Origin: Anaspis maculata | Taxonomy: Eukaryota; Arthropoda; Insecta; Coleoptera; Scraptiidae | NCBI GenBank assembly: GCA_949128115.1 | Contig: OX421961.1 | Span: forward strand, 102,780,363-102,844,362 | Direction of reading: 5' to 3' | Length of the DNA stretch: 64,000 nt | Shown here: positions 37,582 to 48,212 of the stretch, one piece after another | Layout of the letters: each line of letters opens with the position of its first letter | Numbering within the stretch: the first letter of the stretch is position 1 | The notes under the pieces: model-generated | Database searches by the model: none | Told to the model about the DNA's origin: nothing | The model's input: the letters and a program-made list of their open reading frames with translations, nothing else | Translations under genes and position numbers: made by a program

Positions 37582-39262
37582 TGTTCACTTTTTACTTTCA
37601 GTAGAATGACTTTTTGGAGCAACAATAAAGTGACAAGCTGGGGGGCTACGGCTACGGCTGATGGCACCTGCAAAGTTTTATTGCGAAACTATCAGCGGCA
37701 GCGACCAGCGCTCTACCTTGTCACTTTTATTTTTGCTCCAAAAAGTCATTCTAGTAGTGGGGTTGGTAGCCATTCCCATACGGCATTTAATGATACAGAA
37801 AATTCCTTTTGCATGAGTGTTCTACAAGGTCTATCGAACGATATTAGAAGGGGAAGCACAAAAGCTTCCCCTTAGGGGGGCCGCAGGGGGCCCTGTCAAG
37901 TTGACGGTCCAAGAACTCCTACCAAACCATCTTTTAATTTCGTTGTATCACTGAAATGGGGATGATGTGATTCCATTGTGAATCTCGATGGCATTGGTCG
38001 CCATGTCTCTTTCATCCTTCATGCTTGAAAAAATAATTTCTTCGGGAGGTCAGAAAAATCACTTCTTATTTTTTAAAACATACAAGAGGATGCGGAGTTG
38101 GCATGTTTTGCGTCATAACCTATTATTTGGCATTCCCAAAATCCTATTATGAAGTCAATTTTTCAAATTCCCAATTTAGGGTCAATTGGTAGGCTAAGAA
38201 GTAGGTACTTTTTAACATCCAGTTCAGACGTACTTTTTTCAATGTCCAACTGAATGTTACTGAAATAATCGCAGGGGTGGATAGACTGAACTATTTTCTA
38301 AACATTATGTCGAAGAAATCAATCTCAAACCGCACATGGAGAGTACACAAATCATTTTTCTTCCGGTCGGTCGAATTGCGAAGCCTACTACGCCCGTCAG
38401 GGAGAACGCTGAGCATCGCCAGACTAAACTAGTATGAAAACAGCCTAAACGGATCCAAAACTGCCTGAAACACTCATTATATGGTTCAAAATTCAATTCT
38501 GAGTCAGCACTCAGAGTTTTAGTCAGTTTTGAATTTGTTTAGGCTGTTTTCATACTAGTTTAGGCTGGCGAAGCTCAGCGTTCTCCCTGACAGGCGTAGA
38601 AGGCATCGCAATTCGACCGACCGAAAGAAAAATGATTCGTGTACTCTCTATGCGCGGTTTAGAATTGATTTTCTCGACATGATGTTTAGAAAATAGTTTA
38701 GTGTATCCACCCCTGATGATGATTTCAATAACCTCCAGTTGGACACTGAAAAAAGTACGTCTGAACTGGATGTTAAAAAATACCTACTTCTTAGCCTACC
38801 AATCAACCCAAAATTGGGAATTTGAAAAATCGGCTTCAAAATAGGAATTTGAGAATGCCAAATAACAGGTTAAAACACAAAACATGCCAACTTCGCATCC
38901 TCTTGTATGTACAAAAAAATAAAAAGTGATTTCTCTGAAAAAAAAGAAATTATTTTTTCAAGCCTGAAGGAGGAAAGAGACATGGCGACCAATGCCATCG
39001 CGATTCACAATGGAGTCACATCATCCCCATTTGAGTGATACAACGAAATTGAAAGATGGTTTGGTAGGAGTTCTTGGACCGTCAACTTGACAGGGCCCCC
39101 TGCGGCCCCCCTAAGGAGAAGCTTTTGTGCTTCCCCTTCTAATATCGTTTGATAGACCTTGTAGAACACTCTTGCATAAGGAATTTTCTGTATCATCAAA
39201 TGCCGTATAGTACCGTTTTTTAATGTGCACCGACCCCACTATAGTGAAAATGAAAAGTGGGA
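37582..39262. mobile_element. MITE copy 3, split by a foldback insertion
   Basis: 37582-37755 matches MITE copies 1 and 2 up to AAGTCATTCTA. The missing tail, TAGTGAAAATGAAAAGTGG, reappears at 39241-39262, directly after the foldback element at 37757-39239. Confidence 0.7.
37757..39239. mobile_element. Foldback element, arms about 720 bp, TA target duplication
   Basis: GTGGGGTTGGT and ACCGACCCCAC bound the unit and TA flanks both sides. The arms pair along their whole length (for example AAGCTTCCCCTTAGGGGGGC, GATGATGTGATTCCATTGTG and ACTAGTATGAAAACAGCCTA with their inverses), with a centre near 38510. It carries no ORF of note. Confidence 0.8.
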
Positions 39263-39561
39263 TATAATTATATGAAAATCACTGTTTTGCGTTCAAATTT
39301 GCCATATTCTACATTGACATTGCTGACATTTTGGTGAGAGATAGATAAGGTCGAATGGCAGAATGTGATGACAATCCAGTGAGATTATGATTGTAGGAAA
39401 AACTCGAAGAAAACGTCTTTTAGCGAAAATTAAGATACACCCTGTACCTACAATACTTCTTCTATACTGTGAAAAGTTAAACCATAGACATACAACCGCT
39501 AGTTTCTATACTAAAGATTTATTAACGGCATAGACAGAAACATTTTCAAAAAATTCACAAG

Positions 39562-41196
39562 CTAGACTGAGTTTTTTTTAATAATTGCATACGAAGCGTT
39601 GCTGTTTGTGTTTAGGGTTTTCAGGAAATTCTGGAACTCCAGTGTACTACTTATTATTCTTTTTGGGGAGCTTGGTTCATCTGAAGAGGAGCTATCGCCA
39701 GACCTCATCATTTGTGCCTGCAAAATGAATTATTATACTTACAAAATAGAAACTCAAACGGTAATAGCTTTTCAACCTTGTAAATATTGTAATTCAACAA
39801 GTTACTTTGTGTAACGTTTGCCATATCAGCTTTGTCTTGTTCGTCTGAGAACAACCTCTCCTCTTGTATTTCTTCTTGTTCGTTATCTTTTGATGTATCG
39901 TTACTGGACTGAAAACGTAAACAAATATATTTTCAATCCATTTTCAGATTATCATCCAACCTCATCAAGATCCATTGATATTTTACTATTCGTATTGGAA
40001 TTCGAATGCGTTGCTTTCACACTGAAATTGTTGATGTTTCTTTGAAGCTCCATCAAACGTGTTTGGAATTTCGTCATGTCAACTTCCGCTTCATGAACTT
40101 CAGAATCTGCAGCCTGGGAAAAATTAATAAATGAACTGCATGATTTACAAGAACTCTAAGACTCACGTCACTGATCGACTTGACATTCTCATCTTTTTCG
40201 GGAATCTCAGAAACATCCTTCAAATGAGCCACTTGTTGCTTCATTTCGAAAGATTTGACGCGTTCATCGAGCTTCTTGCACGTTTTCTCCATGCTGGATA
40301 GTTTGTTCTTCAGCAAATCTCGATCCCTGCTGACATCTTTCAATTGCATTTCCAAGGTGCGAGTTTTGACCGCAATCATTTCTTGACTGGCACTGAGGAA
40401 GTCTTTGTTCTTCGTATTCTGATTGAGTGTTTCTGCATTTCTCTTTAATTTTTCTCTCATTAGAGTGGATTCGATTTTTATCTCTTCAAGCTGTTTGCAC
40501 TTTGCAAGGTTTTCTTCTTCGGCAGCAATCAACCGCTGTAACAACTCACTGTTGACCTTCTTCAAGTGCTCAATTGGATCCGTCTCCGATTGCCGCTTAT
40601 TTAATCTATCAATGACTCCAGACGACAAAGCTCTGTTCTTGAAGAGCACTTTGCAATTGGCCACTGTTATATTTTGCGCATTCTCAGCCAACTCTTTTAT
40701 AGTGGTCCCTGCACTCGAAACCACTGCATCTTTCAACGACGTTTTGGTCCTGTTGTGAAAAATGCATTTTTCAGAAACTCAAATGTTTCTGATTTTACTC
40801 GACATTGGTACTTACTGATAAAAATTCCTTATCGAAACAAATACATTCCATACCACCCAAGTTGTCGACTTTACGAAAGAACAGAATATCAGCGAACACA
40901 AAAACGCGCAGATGTTGCAGAATAAAAGCCACCAATTGACTTTTTGATCTCCTTGACTCAGTTGTGACTTTTTCAATTGCATTTTGCTAACTTCTTCAAA
41001 GTAACTGGTTAATATGTCTTCTAGATCTGGAGGGGAAGGCTTGATTATCTATTTTTTTGGGCTCATGGTGGAATGGTAAAGACTTACGTTGCGAGTATCT
41101 TTTCCAAGTGGATTCACCCAGCAAGTCAGTGAACCATAGGACAATCCAAAATGCGACGCCCAAAGATGTAAGGGATTTCCAATGAACGTACACCAT
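39562..41196 (-). CDS. Membrane-anchored coiled-coil protein, six exons
   Basis: Exons, read down the minus strand, are 41196-41088, 41026-40816, 40749-40167, 40113-39961, 39908-39777 and 39717-39562. All splice sites are GT/AG and every junction keeps frame, giving 447 residues. An N-terminal hydrophobic segment (about 10-27, LGVAFWIVLWFTDLL) and two close hydrophobic stretches at about 69-103 (WWLLFCNICAFLCSLIF, then a Trp-rich piece) suggest two or three membrane passes. From about 150 to 285 the chain is a long charged coiled coil with heptads, including a region rich in KLDERVKSFEMKQ-type repeats. The C-terminus is acidic and Ser-rich (DSSSSDEPSSP), a likely phosphorylated tail. An ER or nuclear-envelope tether is plausible, but this is inference. 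I do not recognise the family. The AATAAA poly(A) signal lies near 39520-39515. Confidence 0.8.
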
Positions 41197-41511
41197 TTTT
41201 AACAACTGAGAGATTTTTAATAGGACCCATAAGGTATAAACTAAAGTGAATTGAAAAATTTATGTGAAATGGATGTTTGAAGAAAAAATGACAAGTAAAA
41301 TTAATTTTGACGGAACTGCCTGCTGCATACTTGATTCGATTGTAAATTCAGTGTACCTCAGTGTACCTGTAAGTAGCTGGTACATACTAGAATTCTGCAT
41401 GTCTCTGAGGGTGGTGTGTTCTGTGTAGTAAAGTAATCATAAAATAATGCAGAGTGGAGAAAATCCGGGTTCATCTGTGGTCAAAATTCGTTTTTTGAAC
41501 TCGATGTTTTA

Positions 41512-42234
41512 AATCTGAAAATTTGAGGATCCCTTCAGAATTTGATGGAGAACATACTAAAAGTCCCCATCTGTCCGAGGCTTGGCACTTTTTCTGTGGG
41601 AGGTCGAAGGTACAAAAATTTATACCATTTTTGAAATCGTTGCTTTTTTCATACTTTTTTCAGTGGACCTCATATTTTCAAGGTCGAGGAACCCAATGCA
41701 ATAAGTTCCCAGAAAGTGTGATGCACCAGTAGCGTACCAGACGACTGCGAAGAGGCGAGGTGCAATTTTTCACCAAGTCGTATGGTAAACCATGACTAAC
41801 ACCTTTTTTGGCATGTTTGATATCATTTCTAATTAAATCGCACTCTCTAATTTCAAAAATTAGTATAAAATTTCGATATAGACGTGTTTAAACCGGTTTT
41901 ATTAAAAAAAACATGATTTTTTTGTACCCTTTTTGATGTTTTGTAGCTCTAATTCTATCAGTGTCCAATGTATTCCTAACTATGATTTTGATTTAGACAG
42001 TTAGTTTGGACTATTTCACACACAAATATAATTTTCTGATTTCCCGTTTTTACAAAGTCACGGAAAATGTAAGGTCCAATTAAAAAAGTACAAAAAAGCA
42101 ACGATTCAAAAAATGGTAACTTCTTGTACATTCGACCTCCCACAGAAAAAATGCCAAGTCTCGGACAGATGGGGTCTTTTAGTATGTTGTTCTCCATCAA
42201 ATTCTGAAAGGATCCTCAAATTTTCAGATTTTCT
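41512..42234. mobile_element. Foldback element, arms about 190 bp
   Basis: ATCTGAAAATTTGAGGATCC and its inverse bound the unit. TTTGATGGAGAACATACTAA, CCCCATCTGTCCGAG and CTGTGGGAGGTCGAA pair inward. The spacer of about 350 bp is unique and non-coding. Confidence 0.7.
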
Positions 42235-43248
42235 TAATTATTCCTTAATTTATTCCGGGTTAAAACCTGTTTTGCCTGGGCTATTTGTCAGATAATTAAT
42301 CATTGAAGTGAACGATACACGATATTTTATCGCTTTCTACTATTACTAAATAGATAGAAGCCGTAACTGGATCTCAACGTAGGACCAATAATTTCAACAC
42401 TTTATGCACTCTATAGTGACTGGAGTGTGACGATACGGCGTTTGATGAACAAGCAGTGCCTTTTTGCACGGTTGTTCTTGAGGCGTGATCCCTGATCTTG
42501 AGGATCTTCTTCATTCCATTCCTCAGGACCTCAGGTTCGTTTCAGAAGTGGGAGGCAATGAAAATTATCCTTTATGGGAGCAATGGTGATGGGTCCTTAA
42601 AACTTGAGGGTGAAAAAAAAAATCATAAAACTTCTGCTGGACCATAGTTTAATATCGATATACCTATGGCGAAGAAACATGAACCGAATCCATAAAATAA
42701 AACTCTATTTCGAGTATTGACAGAATCGGTTCCATAATGTTGATGCCATTCTTCTAACTTGGATTTTTTTTCATCACCGAGTTACAAAAATTTGTTTTCA
42801 GTATGTTTTCCACGCAAGACAATGATAACCTGATGTTCTTCATTGTGTCCAACCAATTCTCATGCGGTCCGTCTGTTTATCAAATAATTTTCTCAAGGGT
42901 GTATTGAATTGGTGAAATAAGCCATTGTGGAATCAAGCGCAGCAGACTTCTTCCTTGACAGAAATTTGCCATTCAGGTCTCTTTCGATATCTACACGGAG
43001 GCGGAGGTACTTTGGTAGCAAAACTGGGAGTACCTAAACTGGCCTTATAATACCGTACATTGTTATGGCTCTGGTAGAAGGCTAGCACGGTAGCTACAGC
43101 TAGGTATTGGTCGTCATTCTAATGTTGCCATTCCTTGCCGTTTTGAGGTCTGTCTCTGATAATTTGCGATTATTTATAGGTCTTATGAATGTGGCCAACG
43201 TGAAGTTTTTATTTGGAATTTTATTTCATCATCAAAATAAAACACATA
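42235..43248. other. Non-coding, no feature recognised
   Basis: I find no splice-bounded ORF and no repeat ends in this stretch. Confidence 0.3.
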
Positions 43249-44841
43249 CCGGGTGGGCCATAAAAAACCGTGCTCTGAATTTTTCCTTCTGAAATTTTTA
43301 TTCCTCCACCGATTTTATCGAACTTTTCAGCATTGGATAGCCAATTGAATAGGCTATCTTTTCTGTAATTCAAAATGGCCGACATGCCAAAATTTATGAT
43401 GGCAGAAACAATTGAAAATAGGCCTTCTTTTGTTGTCGTTGCTTTTTATTGAAAGTTACCAGAAAGTCAAAACCAATAAAGTATTAATAGTATTATGAAG
43501 GATTAGACCTTCCTTGTCATTTCAAGACCACAACCAATAAAATCGGGTTATCTGCTGAGGAGCTATTGCGAGTTGAAGCGAAGCCTACTTTCCGTTTTTT
43601 TCATTTCCGCATAATTGACCCAAATTTAGGTATCCTGCCCGCCAATCCGTCATATGCTCATTTCGCAACCGATTTCCTCAAATTTGGTATCAATGGCTAG
43701 CCAATTGGACAGGCTACCTTAAAAATATGACAAAATGACAGACTTGTCAAAATCCAAGATGGCGGAAGCAATTGAAAATAGAATTTTTTTTGTACTCATT
43801 GCTTTTTAATAAAAATGAGCGGAAAGTCAAAACCAATAATTGTTACGAAGGAATAGACCTTCCTTGACAATCCAAGACAGCAACCAATCAAATTGGTTCA
43901 TCTGATGAGGAGCTACGGCCAGTTGAAGCGAAGCCTACTTTCCGTTATTCTATTCCAACAAGGACGAATAAGGCCCATTTTCAATAGCTTCCGCCATCTT
44001 GAATTTTCACATGTTGGCCATTTTCTTTTATGAAAAATAGCACCCTGTCCAATTGGCTAGCCATTGATACCAAATTTGAAAAAAGCGGTTGGAAAATGAG
44101 GATATGGCGGGCAGGATTCCTAAATTTGGGTCATTTATGCGGGAATGAAGGAACCGGTAGGTAGGCTTCGCTTCAACTCGCAGTAGCTCCTCAGCAGATG
44201 ACCCGATTTGATTGGTTGCGGTCTTGGATTGTCAAGGAAGGTCTATTCCTTCATAATAATTATTGGTTTTGACTTTCTGCCAATTTTTATTAAAAAGCAA
44301 TAAGGACAAAAGGAATTCTATTTTCAATTGCTTCCGCCATCTTGGATTTTGACATGTACGTCATTCTCTCATATGAAAAAGATAGCCTGTCCAACTGGCT
44401 AGCCATTGATACCAAATTTGAGAAAATCGGTTGAGAAATAAACAAATGGTGGATAGGCGGACAGGATACCTAAATTTGAATCAATTATGCGGATATGAAA
44501 AAAAATAGAAAATAGACTTCGCTTCAACTCGCAATAGCTCCTCAGCCGATGACCCGATATTACTGGTTGTGGTCTTGAATTGTCAAGGAAGGTCTATTCC
44601 TTCATAATAATGATTGGTTTTGACTTTCTGGTAACTTTCAATAAAAAGCAACGAGAACAAATGAAAGCCTGTTTTCAATTGTTTCTGCCATCTTGAATTT
44701 GATTATGTCGGCCATTTTGAAATACGGGAATGATAGCCTATTCAATTGACTAGCCAAGGCTGAAAAGTTCGATAAAATCGGTGGCGAAATGAAAATTTTA
44801 GAAAGAAAAAATCCGAGCACGCTTTTTTATGGCCCACTCGG
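43249..44841. mobile_element. Foldback element, 1.6 kb, TA-flanked, with internal repetition
   Basis: The ends are CCGGGTGGGCCATAAAAAA and TTTTTTATGGCCCACTCGG, with TA on both sides. Each arm contains two diverged copies of a subunit with GAAGCGAAGCCTACTTTC, CAAGATGGCGGAAGCAATTG-like and AAGTCAAAACCAATAA words. The element is thus a palindrome of tandem repeats. Confidence 0.8.
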
Positions 44842-44887
44842 TATTTGGTTATTCGGCTAATTCAGTCAGTCGCTTAACGCTTTTATA

Positions 44888-47796
44888 CAGGTGTCCCAGA
44901 AATGAGTACACAAGAAGATATCACATATATTCCTGACAACAAAATAGGCCGATTCAACCAAACTTACCTCTATATCAAAATGCTTCCTAAGAAAGATGCA
45001 GGCCTCCAAAGTTGACTTTTGCATGTAGTTTTTATGGAATATCTCCGAAACCGTTCGTGATAAAAGAACAGAATTTTTTACAGTCCCTCAGGTTTTCATG
45101 CTTCACAGTATGACGTTACGAGCGTTACGAAATCGGGGGTGTCAAACTTATTGGAGGGGAAGTAAAATCTTCTCCAACTTTTTTGCGTGTGAGTTTTTTC
45201 CAAGTTGAACACAACAATATGGATTTTCTAATATTTTTACAGAGGAATGGTGCTCTTGTTGAGTTTCGATAAAAAGCATGATTTTCGAGAAAAATCAATT
45301 TAAAAATTCCATTACCCAAGAAACTGCCATCCTCAACTTTTACAGTTCCCAACCGATTCACTTGAGATTTTGAGTCAACATGTAATTTCAAAAGACAATC
45401 GATATGCATCTGTCAAGTTTTGAATTTTCTCACAGTCACCATTTTGGACTTTTACAGCTTTCAACTTGATGATCCGAGTGGTGACCTCTAAAAACGTCAA
45501 AATTCAAAATTTGACAGATGCATATCGATTGTCTTTTGAAAGTACATGTTGACTCGAAATCTCAAGTGAATCGGTTGGAAACTGTAAAAGTTGAAGATGG
45601 CAGTTTCTTAAGAACGGCATTTTCTAGTGTTTTTTCTTTAACCATGAATTTCATGAGAACCAGTGGAGTAAGAGACTTGAAAAAAAAAGTAATCTAAAAT
45701 CTAGAGTGAAAATTAATAAGTATTTAAAAATTTCAAAATTCGAAAAACTCGAATTTTTTTTTCAAAATTTTTATATTTTTTTCAAAAAAAGTCTCTTATT
45801 CTCTTGCCAGCCCAGATTTGGATTACTCATTTTTTGTTACATTTTTAGCGGCTCAGATTTGGCAGAAACTCACGCCACAAGAATCTATCTGTTTCTCTTT
45901 CGCTCTGCAGCTAATCCGCAGTCTGTTTCAGCCATTTTTTATGCTAGGAAATGCCGTCCTTGAAGGAGACCACAACACAAAAATCGAGTCTATATTTTAT
46001 TTGACTAACTCATGGGGGAGGTAGTTTGAGAGTATACGGAACAAATCTAAGTTTTCTAGACGAGTCCGATCAGCCGCAATAAAACATTTTGAAAATATTA
46101 TCGTGACGTCACTTGGGAAGATGTTTTCACCTAGATTTTCACCCCCGATTTTCACCTATCACGTTCCCATGGTCTTGATATTGCTATTGTCGTTTCGACA
46201 GACGTCATTGTCTTCAAACAATCAGTAATAATTATGGCAGTCTTGAAACCATCGTCGTCTCATCGGCAACGGAATCAGGTACAGGTATGCCCGTGCGTAG
46301 CTATAGGCAGCCCGTGAAAATTTGCCCTTCTGACGTCATTGTCGTTCTTAATGGGGCCTTGCAATCCACGTTTACCATCACGTACATCACTTCAGCGCAC
46401 ACATGAGAACGCATACCTGCAGAGCGCGGTAATTTCAATTTTGACGCACGAAGTGTCACTGTCAATGGCAACTGTCAATCAATAATCGAAATGTAAACAA
46501 ACAACAAACATAACCTCCTAACCATTCAACATTTAATATTGTTCAGAATGAAATGTCACGTGCCGTATGGCAGGAAAACGCAGAAAAGATCCAGGGGATA
46601 CGAAACACAACGAGCTGCAAGGCGATCGACGAAACAAGAGCGTTATTTGGTTGGATCTGTCGAAACGTCAAATCGACGTCAAGTGCTGTCAGCTGAAATT
46701 TGCGTGATACAACACACGCACACCGTATTACAGTGTTGTCAACTTGTTGTCGTGATATAGATATGACAACGTCCTACTTTCACAGGTATGCGCAGAAGCC
46801 TTTCGGGAAACGTGGATTGAAAAACTCAACGTGAGGTCGCCACTACTGTATGGGGCGCCTACTTTGATGAAGTGGCCCTAAATGACAAGAAAACACAGTA
46901 GTTTGAGTAGTTTGACCAGTAACTGACAGTGACTGGAAACGTCAAGCACGAAACAGAGGTTATCCAAAATTCAAATTAAGACATAAAATGACGGACGCCA
47001 GTCGTTGAGGCGTCAACACCGTCAAAATTGTCGAATTTGCCCCCAACGGTTGTGGCGCCCTCGGTGTTTAAAAGTGGCAGTGCAAGGCCCCATTATAACC
47101 GCAGTGCCCGCCACGAGCTAAGTAATATTACAAAACCCTATGCAATCGTTCTAGTTTTTTCAATTCTTTCATCTGAGACCAACTTGTATTTTGTGTTGTG
47201 GTCTCCTTTAAGCTGTATTACACTACACAATTTCTTGTTCAATTTCTTGTACAATCTGTCAAATCAACAATCAAGTTCATTGTTTTTTGACACTATTTTG
47301 GCAGATGGTTCAAGAAATTGTACAAGAAATTTTGTAGTGTAATACAGCTATTGGTAATGAAATTTTGAAATCGATTTTTCTTGAAAACCATGCATTTTAT
47401 CGAAATTCAACAAGAGCACCTTTCCTCTGTAAAAATATTTGAAGATTCATATCGTTGTGATTTGTGATCAACTTCAAAAGAACTCACAGGCAAAGAAGTT
47501 GAGGGGGATTTTACTCCCCCTCTCAATCAGTTTGACACCCCCTGGGACAAAATTTTGAAACGGGCGTAACATCATATTATGAAGCATGGCAACCTAAGTA
47601 ACTGTACAAAATTCTGTCTTTCTATCACGAACAGTTTCGGAGATATGCTATAAAAGCTACATCCAAAAGTCAACTTTGGAGGCCTGTATCTTTCTTAGAA
47701 AGCATTTTGGTAAAGAGGTAAGTTTGGTTGAATCAACCTATTTTGTTGTCAGGAATATGTGATATCTTTTTGTGCACTCATTTCTGGGACATCCTG
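44888..47796. mobile_element. Composite TIR element, 2.9 kb, TA-flanked
   Basis: The outer ends CAGGTGTCCCAGAAATGAGT and ACTCATTTCTGGGACATCCTG carry TA on both sides. The terminal arms of about 250 bp also contain CAAAGTTGACTTTTG and AAGAAAGAT.CAGGCCTCCAA pairs. Inside are an inverted pair around CAGATGCATATCGATTGTC (45380/45530), the repeat shared with 25365, a TGCAAGGCCCCATT pair (46355/47080) and a MITE at 47211-47349. Confidence 0.65.
47211..47349. mobile_element. MITE, 139 bp
   Basis: AGCTGTATTACACTACA at the left and TGTAGTGTAATACAGCT at the right, then CAATTTCTTGT.CAA and its inverse. It lies in the composite element 44888-47796. Confidence 0.7.
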
Positions 47797-48156
47797 TAGA
47801 AGAAAATGTAGTGTCCAACGCCAGTAATAAAACGACGAGTGGAAATTTTAAAGATTGCACAGTAGGTAATCGCAGTATAACGCTTGACTACCTAAAAAAA
47901 TAGTGAAAGTCACTGCAAACTCGAAAACTGGCAACTTGGGCATTATCTTGCTTTCTTTATAAAAAATTTTTGTAATTAGCACTTCAAGAATTATCTTTTT
48001 TGATTATTTTTTTGGATTTCCATTTGATTTTTAATAGTACTTAACTGCCTGCCTACTTAGCTAGAGCTACTCTGGTTCTAGAGCTATTATCTACAAGTGT
48101 GTCTACTAAATCAACATACATATCCAACCGAGTACCTATCCAGCTAAACCGAGAAA
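47797..48156. promoter_or_regulatory. Upstream flank of the SLC10 transporter
   Basis: A TCAGT initiator-like word lies at 48157-48161, about 52 bases before the leader-exon ATG. I see no clear TATA box. This may be the promoter. Confidence 0.25.
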
Positions 48157-48212
48157 TCAGTTTCACAATCAGAGGTTTCATACTTTCCAGTTTTCATACT
48201 GACATCGTAAAA

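Noticed and set aside
40074..40166. C-terminal tail of the 220-residue minus-strand ORF
   Set aside because: It is read-through past a GTGAGT donor. The next exon starts at 40113 in phase and continues a sensible sequence.
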